Positions 1-11,712 of a stretch of 64,000 nt of DNA are shown here, piece by piece; the stretch's first letter is position 1, and each line of letters begins with the position of its first letter. Made by a program: the position numbers and the translations under genes. The notes beneath the pieces were generated by a model that was not told the DNA's origin, did not search any database, and worked only from the letters and a program-made list of their open reading frames with translations. Origin of the DNA: Leptospira licerasiae serovar Varillal str. VAR 010. Its GTDB lineage: Bacteria > Spirochaetota > Leptospiria > Leptospirales > Leptospiraceae. Location: assembly GCF_000244755.1 (NCBI RefSeq), contig NZ_AHOO02000013.1, positions 124,001 to 188,000 of the forward strand. The letters are read 5' to 3'.

Positions 1-1578
1 GAAAGTATCGTCCGCGAAGAAATGGACGCTACAGGCGCATTGGAATTCGAACTTCCTATCATGACTCCTTCCGAGTTTTGGGAACAGTCCGGAAGATGGA
101 GTGTTATGGGGCCGGAAATGATGCGAGTGAAGGACCGTCATGACCAATGGTATGCGCTTGGCCCAACTCATGAGGAATCTTTTTCTTATTTAGTAAAACC
201 TTTACTGAAATCATACAAGGATCTGCCGATCAATGTGTATCAGATCCATACTAAATTCAGAGATGAGATTCGCCCTAGATTCGGGGTGATCCGTTCCAGA
301 GAATTTATTATGAAAGATGCATATTCTTTCCATCTGGATGACGCTTCTCTGGATGCTACTTATCAGGACATGAGGACCGCTTATCGCAAAATTTTCCAGC
401 GTTGCGGCTTGAAAACGATTCCAGTACAGGCGGATTCAGGCACTATGGGTGGTTCTGCTTCAGAAGAATTTATGGTAGTTTCTCCTATCGGGGAAGAGAC
501 ACTACTTCTTTGCGGTGACTGCGGCTATAATTCTAATAGTGAAAAAACTCCTTTTATTGTGAAAGCGGAGGATTCTCCAAAGGGTCCTAAAGACAAAAAA
601 GAAGTGGCAACTCCTGGTAAAAAGTCTATCGAAGATGTAGCTTCTTTCCTTAACGTTCGCCCTCAGGATACGATCAAGGCAGTTGCTTTCCAAAACGGAA
701 AAGAAAAACTGTTGGTATTCCTACGCGGGGACCTGGAGTTGAATGAGCACAAACTTAAATCTTATTTAAAATGGTCCGACCTGGACTTGATCCCCGAGCC
801 TGAATTAAGAAATTCTAATTTAATTCCAGGTTTTATCGGACCTTCCGATGTAGGGGCAGGATTTAAGGTGATCTTAGATTCTTCTATCCAAATGGATGGA
901 GCTTACGTTGTAGGCGGAGGAAAGGAAGATTTCCATATCCAAGGATATGTTCCTTCTTCAGAGATCAAGATCCAATACGAAACTACGGATGTGGCTCTTG
1001 CGAGAGAAGGAGATCCTTGTCCTACTTGTGCAAAAACCTTAAAGGCAGAAAAGGGGATCGAAGTCGGTCATATCTTCAAGTTAGGAGATAAATACACCAA
1101 GTCTTTCCAGATCCAAGTATTGGACCAGCAAGGTAAGGCAAAAACATTGACCATGGGATGTTACGGAATCGGAGTAAACCGAACCATGGCTACCGTTATA
1201 GAGCAATGTAACGACGAAAAGGGGATTTACTGGCCTATCAGTATCGCTCCTTTCGAGATCTGTCTTGTTACTCTTACAAAAGGTGCAGAACAGGACGCAA
1301 AAGCATTAGAATTTTATGAAAACCTAAAGAATGAGGGTTTTGAAGTTTTCTGGGATGAAAGAGATCTTGGTCCAGGATTCAAGTTCAAGGACTCCGAATT
1401 GATCGGTTTTCCGATCCGTATCACAGTAGGTAAAAAGTTTTTCGAGTCGGGAGAAATTTCCATCTACGATCGTAAGGCGGACAAGGATGAAACTTTCCAA
1501 TTCACCGATTTCGACGACCTGAATACCAAAGTTGAAAATCTACGTCAGGAATTATATCAGGAGTTGTTGGGAGATTAA
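1..1578 (+). CDS. proS: Prolyl-tRNA synthetase, 5'-truncated by the window edge
   Basis: Charges tRNA-Pro with proline in the cytoplasm. The reading frame is open from base 1 and upstream of the ATG at 22, and those codons (ESIVREEMDATGA) match the family, so the gene starts before the window and about 50 residues are missing. Class II motif 2 is visible as FRDEIRPRFGVIRSREF, and motif 3 as GCYGIGVNRTMATVIEQ near the C-terminal third. Between them lies a YbaK-like insertion (about residues 200-370 of the visible part), which in this family edits mischarged Ala-tRNA-Pro, so this is the bacterial-type enzyme. A C-terminal anticodon-binding domain follows. trpB begins 17 bases after the stop. 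Confidence 0.97.
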   Translation, partial: ESIVREEMDATGALEFELPIMTPSEFWEQSGRWSVMGPEMMRVKDRHDQWYALGPTHEESFSYLVKPLLKSYKDLPINVYQIHTKFRDEIRPRFGVIRSREFIMKDAYSFHLDDASLDATYQDMRTAYRKIFQRCGLKTIPVQADSGTMGGSASEEFMVVSPIGEETLLLCGDCGYNSNSEKTPFIVKAEDSPKGPKDKKEVATPGKKSIEDVASFLNVRPQDTIKAVAFQNGKEKLLVFLRGDLELNEHKLKSYLKWSDLDLIPEPELRNSNLIPGFIGPSDVGAGFKVILDSSIQMDGAYVVGGGKEDFHIQGYVPSSEIKIQYETTDVALAREGDPCPTCAKTLKAEKGIEVGHIFKLGDKYTKSFQIQVLDQQGKAKTLTMGCYGIGVNRTMATVIEQCNDEKGIYWPISIAPFEICLVTLTKGAEQDAKALEFYENLKNEGFEVFWDERDLGPGFKFKDSELIGFPIRITVGKKFFESGEISIYDRKADKDETFQFTDFDDLNTKVENLRQELYQELLGD

Positions 1579-1595
1579 TCCCTCCAAAAACTGTC

Positions 1596-2810
1596 ATGGC
1601 TAAAGAACGCAGCTTCACTGAAAAAGAAGGATACTTCGGAGATTTTGGCGGAAGATATTCCCCTGAGATCCTGACCGAAGCGTTGATCGAGTTGGAAGAT
1701 ACTTACAATAAACTCCGTAAGGATAAAAAATTCCAAAAGGACCTGGAGTTTTATAGAAAAAATTATATCGGAAGACCTTCTCCTCTCACCTATGCTGAGA
1801 AGCTGACCAAGGCCTGGGGTGGGGCCAAAATTTGGCTTAAACGAGAAGACCTAAATCATACGGGGGCTCATAAGATCAATAATACGATCGGCCAGGCTTT
1901 GATCGCCAAGGCAATGGGTAAACGTAGGATCATTGCGGAAACAGGAGCAGGCCAACATGGTGTGGCAACCGCGACCGTCGGAGCTTTATTCGAATTTGAA
2001 ACGGCTATTTTTATGGGAGAAGAAGATCTCCGCCGTCAAAAACTGAATGCGATCCGTATGCAAATGTTAGGTGCAAAAGTGATCGGAGTCTCTTCCGGAA
2101 CAGCGACTCTAAAGGACGCTACCTCGGAAGCGATGAGAGATTGGGCATTAAATGTTTCTAATACTCATTATATAGTCGGTTCTGTGATCGGACCTCACCC
2201 TTTTCCTACGATCGTTCGAGATTTCCAGAAAGTGGTGGGAGAAGAATCCAGAAAGCAGTTCAAAAAAGAGAACGATAAACTTCCGGATGCGGTCGTTGCC
2301 TGTGTGGGCGGCGGTTCCAACGCAATGGGAATGTTTTACGGATTTCTAAATGATAAAAAAGTAAAACTATACGGAGTGGAGGCCGGAGGAAGGGGATCTT
2401 CTCCTGGAGAACATTCCGCAACGATGTTTTACGGTAAGACCGGATTTTTGCATGGGACTAAAACTTTAGTCATCCAAGACGAGGGCGGACAAGTAGTTCC
2501 TGCTCACTCTGTTTCCGCCGGATTGGATTATCCAGGTGTGGGACCAGAACATGCGTATCTACATTCTTCCGGAAGAGTAAAATATGAAACTGTTTCCGAC
2601 CAAGGAGCCTTGGACGCATTCATGGAAGTTTGTAGGGTAGAAGGTATCATACCTGCATTAGAAACTGCTCATGCATTTCGATTTGCAAAGGACCTTGCAA
2701 AGGAGCTGGGAAAGAAAAAGGACATTCTGATCTGTCTTTCCGGTAGAGGGGACAAAGACGTGGCGGAAGTGGCAAGACTTGTCGGTCTTTCGCAAGGAGA
2801 TTTGATTTGA
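1596..2810 (+). CDS. trpB: Tryptophan synthase beta chain
   Basis: Condenses indole with L-serine to give tryptophan, using PLP, in an alpha2beta2 complex with TrpA. At 404 aa it has normal family length. The PLP lysine lies in NHTGAHKINNT (K93) and the phosphate-binding glycine loop is GGGSNAMG near residue 238. It starts at ATG 1596. Its stop codon overlaps the TTG start of trpA, so the two subunits are probably made in equal amounts by translational coupling. No other trp gene is adjacent; trpD lies about 38 kb away at 41089. Confidence 0.98.
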   Translation: MAKERSFTEKEGYFGDFGGRYSPEILTEALIELEDTYNKLRKDKKFQKDLEFYRKNYIGRPSPLTYAEKLTKAWGGAKIWLKREDLNHTGAHKINNTIGQALIAKAMGKRRIIAETGAGQHGVATATVGALFEFETAIFMGEEDLRRQKLNAIRMQMLGAKVIGVSSGTATLKDATSEAMRDWALNVSNTHYIVGSVIGPHPFPTIVRDFQKVVGEESRKQFKKENDKLPDAVVACVGGGSNAMGMFYGFLNDKKVKLYGVEAGGRGSSPGEHSATMFYGKTGFLHGTKTLVIQDEGGQVVPAHSVSAGLDYPGVGPEHAYLHSSGRVKYETVSDQGALDAFMEVCRVEGIIPALETAHAFRFAKDLAKELGKKKDILICLSGRGDKDVAEVARLVGLSQGDLI

Positions 2811-3613
2811 GCGCGATCGAGAGCGTTTTTTCGGATTCAAAAAGCGCATTCATTCCTTATATTTCTTTGGGAGATCCGAACTACGACCTATGCGTGGATT
2901 GGGCGGATGCTCTGATCAGAGGTGGCGCAGACATTTTAGAACTTGGGATCCCGTTCTCTGATCCGGTTGCGGATGGACCGGTGATCCAAAAGGCATTCAA
3001 ACGTGCTCTTGCGAATCCTTTCTCCATGGAAAAGATACTAGAGACAACGGCAAAAATACATTCTTTGCACCCTCATATTCCTCTAGTGTATCTAACGTAT
3101 TTTAATCCTATCTTTCATTACGGTTTCGAAAAGTTCGCTCAAGAAGCCAAGATCGCAGGCATCCAAGGTATGATCATTCCTGATCTTCCATATGATACCC
3201 CTGAAACAGACGAATTATTCAAATCTTTAAAAAGAAGAGGAGTGGATCTGATCCATTTAGTAACTCCAGCAACTCCTCTAAATCGAATGAAAGGAATTCG
3301 AGACTTTGCATCGGGATTTATTTACTATGTGACTTCCTACGGAGTGACTGGCGAAAGAAAATCGATCTCTGCGGATCTGGAAGATAGGATCAAAACCACT
3401 AAGGAAGTTTTTTCCCTTCCGGTAAGTGCCGGGTTCGGGATCTCCGCTCCTGATCAGGCAAAAGAAATTTCACAATATGCGGATGGGATCATCATAGGTT
3501 CTGCAGTACAAAGGATCATAGAAGAGAACGGTTCTAATCCTAGTCTTTGCAGAAAAAAACTGGAAGAATACGCACAATCGATTTCCGGTTCTTTGAGAGG
3601 AAAAAACCGCTAA
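2807..3613 (+). CDS. trpA: Tryptophan synthase alpha chain
   Basis: Cleaves indole-3-glycerol phosphate to indole, which is channelled to TrpB. The 268 aa match the family's usual length. The catalytic pair is present: E45 in LELGIPF and D56 in SDPVADGP, equivalent to E49 and D60 of the E. coli enzyme. The C-terminal phosphate site (SAGFGIS, GIIIGSA) is intact. The start is TTG at 2807, sharing TTGA with the trpB stop, with AAGGAGA at 2793-2799 as ribosome binding site. Confidence 0.97.
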   Translation: MSAIESVFSDSKSAFIPYISLGDPNYDLCVDWADALIRGGADILELGIPFSDPVADGPVIQKAFKRALANPFSMEKILETTAKIHSLHPHIPLVYLTYFNPIFHYGFEKFAQEAKIAGIQGMIIPDLPYDTPETDELFKSLKRRGVDLIHLVTPATPLNRMKGIRDFASGFIYYVTSYGVTGERKSISADLEDRIKTTKEVFSLPVSAGFGISAPDQAKEISQYADGIIIGSAVQRIIEENGSNPSLCRKKLEEYAQSISGSLRGKNR

Positions 3614-3708
3614 AACTCTTTTTCCTAGTCGATATTTTCTTTCCTGAACCGGGAAGAAAATTGACGAAACCGTCCCGGTAGAGAGAATCTTCCGGATCGG
3701 AGGAAAGA

Positions 3709-6036
<2,328 letters not shown>

Positions 6037-6060
6037 TGACCGTTAAAGACTTAAATATTT

Positions 6061-7974
6061 ATGCAACAGGAATATTCGTTATTGAACGGGATCCGCCTTC
6101 CGGCGGATCTCAGAAAATTGCCCCTCGAGGAACTCCCTAAACTCTGTTTCGAGATCCGAAATTATATCATCGATACTCTCTCCGGGATCGGAGGGCATTT
6201 CGCAAGTAACCTGGGAGTCGTAGAACTTACCGTAGCGTTACATTACGTTTTTGAAACTCCAAATGATAGGCTGATTTGGGATGTAGGACATCAAACATAT
6301 CCGCACAAGATCCTAACCGGCAGAAGAGAAAAACTTTCCACTGTCCGTAAATTTAAGGGACTTTCCGGATTTCCTAAAAGAGAAGAGTCAGTCTACGATC
6401 TATATAATACAGGCCATGCAGGCACTTCTATTTCCCAAGCTTTGGGAGAGGCCGTGGCCCGAGATCTTACCGGAAAAAATTATTCAGTCGCAGCAATTAT
6501 CGGAGACGCATCTATCGCTACTGGGATGGCGTTGGAAGCTATGAACCATGCAGGACACCTTAAAAAAGATCTGCTCGTGGTCCTAAACGACAATTATATG
6601 TCCATTTCCAAGAATGTCGGATCCATTTCGAACTATCTGAATAATATCATCAGCTCTCATTTTTATCTGAACTGGAAAAGGATATTTTATACTTTCCTAA
6701 AATGGTTTCCAATCGTCGGGCCAGCGATGGAGAGCTTTTTCAAGAGGGTAGAAAAAGGATTCAAGGACGTTTTTACTCCGGGCGGTCTATTCGAAGATTT
6801 AGGTTTTATTTATATAGGACCGGAAGACGGTCACGATGTGGTTCGTCTAGTCAAGATGCTCAGAAAGATCAAGACCATGAAAGGACCTGTTCTTTTCCAT
6901 ACGATCACTCAAAAGGGGAAAGGTTATATTCCGGCTGAAAAAGACCCGATCAAATACCATGGAGTGACCCCTTTCCGTAAAGAAGACGGAGCTATGGACT
7001 CAGGAGATTCTTCTAAAATTTCTTACTCTAAGATTGTGGGTAAGGTGCTTTCTGATCTTACGGAAAAAAATCCGCGCATTGCGGCGATCACTCCTGCGAT
7101 GATAGAAGGTTCCGGACTCGGGGAATACGTTTCTAAATTCCCGGATCATGTTTACGATGTCGGAATTGCAGAGCAGCATTCGGTCGCTTTTGCGGGTGCA
7201 ATGACTAACGGGGATGTCATCCCTTATATGTGCATTTATTCCACCTTCTTGACTAGAGGGATGGACCAATTGGTGGAAGATGTTTCTCTCATGAACCTTC
7301 CTGTCCGTTTTGTGATTGATAGGGCAGGCTGCGTTGGTCCTGACGGAGAGACCCACCAAGGATTGTTCGATCTAAGTTATCTTCTGTCCTTGCCGAATAT
7401 GGATGTGTTTGTACCTTCTTCCGGACAGGATCTGGTTGATTCGCTTAAGTATATGGAGCATTATGATAAGTCTCCGATCGCGATCCGATTCCCTAAGGCA
7501 AATGTGGAACTCTCCGGTCTAGATTTTGTAGGAGAAAAGGATCTAAAACCCGGAAGTTTTAGGGTATTGCAAAGAGGATCGGATATCGCACTTCTATCCA
7601 TCGGATCCATGTTGGAAGAAGCCAAGAAGACTGCCAGTCTATTGGAGCAAGAAGGTTATTCGGTCACTTTGATCGATCTTGTGTGGTTGAGACCGCTCGG
7701 CAAAGACGCTTTGGACGATGAACTTTCTCATGTACGTCATTTTGCGATCCTGGACGAGAGTTATTTAGATGGAGGAGCTTCCGGGTATCTTCTGAACAGG
7801 ATCTCGCCGGAGTATTTAGGACGGTTTATCAAAACTTTCGCGTTCCCTTCCGAGGTAATTCATCACGGAGAGAGAAAGGAAATTTTTGCCGAATACGGTT
7901 TGGACGCTCAGAGTATTTTTAAGTTTCTTCGGGAAAACGTAAAGAAGGAAGTCCTACACGGAAAACGGAATTAA
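6061..7974 (+). CDS. dxs: 1-deoxy-D-xylulose-5-phosphate synthase
   Basis: First enzyme of the non-mevalonate isoprenoid pathway: joins pyruvate and glyceraldehyde-3-phosphate with thiamine diphosphate to form DXP. At 637 aa it is full length. The thiamine-binding stretch reads GDASIATGMALEAMNHAG and ends in NDNYMSIS, so the usual third residue of GDG is Ala. The transketolase-like middle domain has EQHSVAFAGAM and DRAGCVGPDGETHQG, and the C-terminal domain is complete. It begins at ATG 6061, 24 bases after the cyclase stop, without a clear Shine-Dalgarno sequence. Confidence 0.97.
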   Translation: MQQEYSLLNGIRLPADLRKLPLEELPKLCFEIRNYIIDTLSGIGGHFASNLGVVELTVALHYVFETPNDRLIWDVGHQTYPHKILTGRREKLSTVRKFKGLSGFPKREESVYDLYNTGHAGTSISQALGEAVARDLTGKNYSVAAIIGDASIATGMALEAMNHAGHLKKDLLVVLNDNYMSISKNVGSISNYLNNIISSHFYLNWKRIFYTFLKWFPIVGPAMESFFKRVEKGFKDVFTPGGLFEDLGFIYIGPEDGHDVVRLVKMLRKIKTMKGPVLFHTITQKGKGYIPAEKDPIKYHGVTPFRKEDGAMDSGDSSKISYSKIVGKVLSDLTEKNPRIAAITPAMIEGSGLGEYVSKFPDHVYDVGIAEQHSVAFAGAMTNGDVIPYMCIYSTFLTRGMDQLVEDVSLMNLPVRFVIDRAGCVGPDGETHQGLFDLSYLLSLPNMDVFVPSSGQDLVDSLKYMEHYDKSPIAIRFPKANVELSGLDFVGEKDLKPGSFRVLQRGSDIALLSIGSMLEEAKKTASLLEQEGYSVTLIDLVWLRPLGKDALDDELSHVRHFAILDESYLDGGASGYLLNRISPEYLGRFIKTFAFPSEVIHHGERKEIFAEYGLDAQSIFKFLRENVKKEVLHGKRN

Positions 7975-8021
7975 GCTATTTCAATAGGCGTCCGAAAATA
8001 AAAATAAAAACGGGTAGATAA

Positions 8022-8492
8022 TTGGAAAACCTGACGCCTGAAGACAAGCTAGAAGCATCTAAATTTTTCTATAGAACCGGCGATTTGGATCGTGCGGAAT
8101 TCCTGCTGAAATCCTCATTGGAAGATTCCGAAAGCCATGAGACCTATTTTTTTCTGGGTCTGATCGAAAACCAAAGAAACAATTGGAAAAAAGGTCTGTA
8201 CTATTTCTACCGTTCCGTAGAAGTAAATCCTGAATACGGAAATCCATGCAACGAGATCGGAATTCTTCTTCTTCGTATGGGAAGAGAAAGAGAATCCGTT
8301 TTCTGGCTAAAAAAGTCGCTCCGTTGCACTTTGAACGACGCTCCTCATATTTCTCTTTTTAATTTGGCTACACTTTACAAGATCTGGAATCGTCCGGAAA
8401 GGTCTTTGCAGTATCTGCATAAAGCAATCGTAATGAAGCCAGATTTTGAAGAGGCAAAACGTTTGAGAGAAGAGTTGAATTCGGCAATCTAA
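8022..8492 (+). CDS. Tetratricopeptide repeat protein
   Basis: A 156-aa protein made almost wholly of TPR-like helical hairpins, for example the stretch around AEFLLKSSLEDSESHETYFFLG, a middle unit with NPEYGNPCNEIGILLLRMG, and a C-terminal unit with PERSLQYLHKAIVMKPDFEEA. TPRs mediate protein-protein contacts; no partner can be named. There is no signal peptide, so it is probably cytoplasmic. The start is TTG at 8022. The acetyltransferase gene begins 2 bases after the stop, implying co-transcription. Confidence 0.8.
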   Translation: MENLTPEDKLEASKFFYRTGDLDRAEFLLKSSLEDSESHETYFFLGLIENQRNNWKKGLYYFYRSVEVNPEYGNPCNEIGILLLRMGRERESVFWLKKSLRCTLNDAPHISLFNLATLYKIWNRPERSLQYLHKAIVMKPDFEEAKRLREELNSAI

Positions 8493-8494
8493 GA

Positions 8495-9115
8495 ATGTCT
8501 AACGAACCGATTATTATTCGTCCTGCCAGGCCGGAAGACGCGGCCGCAGCTGTTCCTTTAATCTATAGTTCCGGGCCTGCTGCCTGGGACTATGTTTTCA
8601 ACGAAGGAAAAATTTCCGCTCAGGACTTTCTGACAAAGTCATTCCAAGGAACCAAGAACACGTTCAGCTATAAGAATCATTATTTGGCTGAAAAGAACGG
8701 CGAAGTTGTAGGAAGTATCGTTATATTCCGCCCCGAGAATTTTTTCTTTCAGAACGCTGCGACTGCAGGAAATATTTTTCGTATCTACAAATTCAGAGCG
8801 CCCAAGGTCGCAATCCGTGGATTAAGTATGGAAGGAATGATCCAACCTCCTAAATCGGGCAGGTTGTATTTGGGGCATATCGCCGTTCCTGATAAAGAAA
8901 GAAGGCAAGGGATAGCCGAGAAGTTGATCAGATTTGGAATTTCGACTTTCCCGGGTTACGACAAAATTTCACTGGATGTTTCTCAAGAGAATCCGAACGC
9001 GCAAGGTCTGTATAAAAAATTAGGTTTCGAGATCGTAGAGGCCAGGAATTTTTCCGGGCCAAAAGGTTTAGTTCCTAATCATTATTATATGGAAGCAAAT
9101 CGTTCCTCCTTCTAA
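8495..9115 (+). CDS. GNAT-family N-acetyltransferase
   Basis: A 206-aa GNAT protein. The acetyl-CoA pyrophosphate loop is RRQGIAEKL (the R-x-x-G-x-A signature) after the beta strand GRLYLGHIAV, and the C-terminal NPNAQGLYKKLGFEIVE is typical of the fold. The N-terminus IIIRPARPEDAAAAVPLI is also characteristic. The substrate cannot be inferred. It starts at ATG 8495, just 2 bases after the TPR gene, so the two probably form a pair. Confidence 0.85.
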   Translation: MSNEPIIIRPARPEDAAAAVPLIYSSGPAAWDYVFNEGKISAQDFLTKSFQGTKNTFSYKNHYLAEKNGEVVGSIVIFRPENFFFQNAATAGNIFRIYKFRAPKVAIRGLSMEGMIQPPKSGRLYLGHIAVPDKERRQGIAEKLIRFGISTFPGYDKISLDVSQENPNAQGLYKKLGFEIVEARNFSGPKGLVPNHYYMEANRSSF

Positions 9116-9134
9116 ACTTCCTATTTATACTTTC

Positions 9135-9175
9135 CCGATCTATAAACTGGAACGACAAATCGTCCGATCTATAAT
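9135..9175 (+). promoter_or_regulatory. Candidate promoter with a duplicated 11-bp motif
   Basis: CCGATCTATAA occurs twice, at 9135-9145 and 9164-9174, 29 bp apart. The second copy continues into a perfect TATAAT at 9170-9175, 38 bases before the esterase start codon, so it is a likely -10 box. The matching -35 (CTGGAA at 9147-9152, 17-bp spacer) is weak. The repeat could be a regulator site or a duplicated promoter. Inference from sequence only. Confidence 0.4.
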
Positions 9176-9213
9176 ATTCTTTTCTTCCTTACTCATTCTA
9201 AAGGGAGAAAAGA

Positions 9214-10158
9214 ATGGAATTTGCTCCGGAGATGTTGGAATACGCAAATCTGATTTCCTCTAAAGGACTCACAGGTTTTACCCAAGGAACTATCCAGGAA
9301 AGAAGGGACGGTTATTCCGCAATCGGAGAACTTTTGGGAGAAGGCCCGCTTTTGCGGGAAGTCCAGGACATCCGGATCCCTTCTAAAGGTGGAGACGTAT
9401 TCATAAAAAATTATATTCCAAAAACGGAACCTAAATCCAAGATCCTCTACTTCCATGGAGGAGGGTGGGTAGTCGGAAGATTAAAAGATTTCGATCCATT
9501 TGCGCGCAAACTCTCCGAGGCTACTTCCAGTATCGTTTCTCTTGTCGATTATAGACTGGCTCCAGAATATCCGTATCCTATTCCATTAGAAGATGCTTAT
9601 GCTTCTTTAGAATGGATCGATTCTCAAAAGGAGAATATCTGGAAAGATCTTCCTTTGGTGGTAGGAGGTGACAGTGCTGGAGGAAATTTGGCCGCTTCTA
9701 CCATTTTGAGAGCTAAAGAAACATACGGTCCAAAGATAGATCTACAGATCCTGATCTATCCGGTCACGGAGGCGATTTGTGATACCGATTCATATAAAGA
9801 ATTCGAATTAGGTCCCGGTCTTACCAAAAAAGATATGGAATGGTTTATCGATCAATACTTGCCTGATCGCCACACAAGGTCCGATCGCCAAGCCTCTCCC
9901 TTATACCAAACTGATTGGAAGGATCTTCCTCCTGCGATAGTGTTTATAGCTGACATCGATCCTCTAAGAGATGATGGGAAACTATATGCAGAAAAATTAA
10001 AGGAAGCAGGAGTTCCTGTTTTATTCAAAGAATTCAAGGGTTATACACATGGATTTTTTACCAAGGTGAATCTTCTAAAGGCTCCTGAAGAAGGACTGAA
10101 AATGATCTCAGAAGAAATGGATCGTGTATTCAAACGAAAGGAGGTCTTACGTAAATGA
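9214..10158 (+). CDS. Alpha/beta hydrolase, HSL/acetyl-esterase type
   Basis: A 314-aa carboxylesterase-like hydrolase of the hormone-sensitive-lipase family. The oxyanion motif HGGGW is at 81-85 and the nucleophile elbow is GDSAGGN with Ser154. The acid and histidine of the triad lie in DIDPLRDDG and YTHGF near the C-terminus. There is no signal peptide, so it is probably cytoplasmic, and the natural ester is unknown. Start is ATG 9214 with GGGAG upstream. Its stop overlaps the next start as ATGA, so it is translationally coupled to the alcohol dehydrogenase, suggesting that the released alcohol is then oxidised. Confidence 0.88.
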   Translation: MEFAPEMLEYANLISSKGLTGFTQGTIQERRDGYSAIGELLGEGPLLREVQDIRIPSKGGDVFIKNYIPKTEPKSKILYFHGGGWVVGRLKDFDPFARKLSEATSSIVSLVDYRLAPEYPYPIPLEDAYASLEWIDSQKENIWKDLPLVVGGDSAGGNLAASTILRAKETYGPKIDLQILIYPVTEAICDTDSYKEFELGPGLTKKDMEWFIDQYLPDRHTRSDRQASPLYQTDWKDLPPAIVFIADIDPLRDDGKLYAEKLKEAGVPVLFKEFKGYTHGFFTKVNLLKAPEEGLKMISEEMDRVFKRKEVLRK

Positions 10159-11216
10159 AAAGTATTAGATTAGTAGAATTCGGCTCCTCTTTAGAATTGG
10201 AAGAAAAACAAGACCCGGAACCGAAAGACTCGCAAGTATTATTAGAAGTTATCTCCTGTGGGGTCTGTCATTCGGACCTACATTTAAGGGACGGTTATTA
10301 TAAAATAGGCGGAGAAGAAAAATTATTCGTAAAGGACAGAGGAGTCAAACTCCCTCTAACTCCCGGTCACGAAGTTGTAGGCAAGGTTATAAAAGTCGGA
10401 TCTAACGTCCATTCCGTATCGGTAGGAGAAACTAAGTTAGTCTATCCTTGGATTGGCTGCGGTTCTTGCGAAGAATGTGTATCCGGAAATCCTCAACTTT
10501 GTTCCTCCCCTAGATCGTTAGGTATCTACCAGGATGGAGGTTATTCGGATCGGATACTGGTCCCGGACGAAAAATGGCTTTTGGATATTTACGATCTTTC
10601 TCCTGAATATGCTTGTTCTTATGCATGCGCAGGACTCACCGCTTACGGCGCACTGAAAAAAGCGCTCCCACTTAAGAAAACGGATACTTTGCTGATCATT
10701 GGAGCAGGCGGACTTGGAATGTTCGCTTCTCAATTGGTTCCACTACTGACGGATGCGAAAGTTATCTTTTTGGATCTGGACGAGTCTCGTTTGGATAAGT
10801 TAAAAGAACTCGGATTTTATACTGTTCCTTCTTCACATTCTGATGCCGCTTCAGAAGTGAAAAAGATCTCAGGTCCTTTAGGGGTTTCCGCGGTCATCGA
10901 TTTTGTAAATAATAGTACCACTTCTTCATTTGGATTTTCTCTTTTGAAAAAGAATGGGACATTAATTGGAGTCGGCCTTTTCGGCGGCGAGTTAAAGATC
11001 CCGACCCCAATTCTTTCTCTCCGAAGTTTAACAGTTCGTGGGAGTTACACAGGTTCTCCGGGAGAGTTAAAGGAGCTGCTAAAACTTGCGTCTGAAAAAA
11101 AACTACCTCCTGTTCCGGTCCAGATCAGGAATTTGAAAGATGCGGATTCCGCTTTGAACGATCTATCTTCCGGTAAAGTATTGGGTAGATTGGTGCTGTC
11201 CGGAAAATCAGTATAA
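10155..11216 (+). CDS. Zinc-dependent alcohol dehydrogenase
   Basis: A 353-aa medium-chain dehydrogenase. The catalytic zinc site is in CGVCHSDLH (C38) and PGHEVVGKV. The structural zinc site has four cysteines in CGSCEECVSGNPQLC, and the nucleotide-binding loop is GAGGLGMFA near residue 180. The family oxidises primary or secondary alcohols with NAD(P); the actual substrate is not evident. The start is ATG 10155 within the ATGA overlap with the esterase gene. The gene faces the minus-strand unknown gene that ends at 11218. Confidence 0.9.
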   Translation: MKSIRLVEFGSSLELEEKQDPEPKDSQVLLEVISCGVCHSDLHLRDGYYKIGGEEKLFVKDRGVKLPLTPGHEVVGKVIKVGSNVHSVSVGETKLVYPWIGCGSCEECVSGNPQLCSSPRSLGIYQDGGYSDRILVPDEKWLLDIYDLSPEYACSYACAGLTAYGALKKALPLKKTDTLLIIGAGGLGMFASQLVPLLTDAKVIFLDLDESRLDKLKELGFYTVPSSHSDAASEVKKISGPLGVSAVIDFVNNSTTSSFGFSLLKKNGTLIGVGLFGGELKIPTPILSLRSLTVRGSYTGSPGELKELLKLASEKKLPPVPVQIRNLKDADSALNDLSSGKVLGRLVLSGKSV

Positions 11217-11217
11217 T

Positions 11218-11712
11218 CTATTTTTGGAATTCTTTCGGAAGAGAAACATTCGGATGTTCTCCAGTTTCCAAGATCGGGACCTCTCGGTTTTGGAATACGA
11301 GTTTTAATCCTTGTGGAGATTCGGATAAGTATTCGCTCAATATAGAAGAGACATTTCTTGCAATCTTATACTTTAAAAAAAGATGATCCTTTTTTCTGGC
11401 GAATAATTCACCTTCCGAATCTGCTGCAATCTGCAAAGAGGATAAAGGCAATTCTTCTCCAGAGTCGCTTAAAAAATAAAATTCTCCATCCTTATCCCAA
11501 ATCCTGATCAAGTTCAAAGGATAACCGAATAGTTCCAAATATCCGTTTTCGGAAAATTCCCCATATTGGTTGTCTATATAGATACCGTCTTCGGCTTCTT
11601 TTAAGTTCTTACGGAAATATTCCAGAATATCTTTTTGTTCGATCTTTGCTTCGCGGAATATCCAGTCTCCGTTAGGCAAAACCTTGATTTCGCTATCTAG
11701 ACGCCTTGCCAT
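11218..11712 (-). CDS. Conserved unknown protein, possibly DUF1285-like
   Basis: A 164-aa soluble protein with no signal peptide or membrane segment. The N-terminal pattern (LPNGDWIFREAKIEQKDIL, then EDGIYIDNQYG) loosely resembles DUF1285 proteins, whose role is unknown; I would not rely on that link. Its start ATG shares one base with the stop of the upstream lipoprotein gene (TAATG), so the two are probably translated together. It converges on the alcohol dehydrogenase gene, leaving no room for a separate terminator. Confidence 0.7.
   Translation of the reverse strand: MARRLDSEIKVLPNGDWIFREAKIEQKDILEYFRKNLKEAEDGIYIDNQYGEFSENGYLELFGYPLNLIRIWDKDGEFYFLSDSGEELPLSSLQIAADSEGELFARKKDHLFLKYKIARNVSSILSEYLSESPQGLKLVFQNREVPILETGEHPNVSLPKEFQK

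Noticed and set aside
3647..3678. ACCGGGA/TCCCGGT inverted repeat before the cyclase gene
   Set aside because: Arms of 7 bases with an 18-base loop are within what chance gives; kept only as a note.
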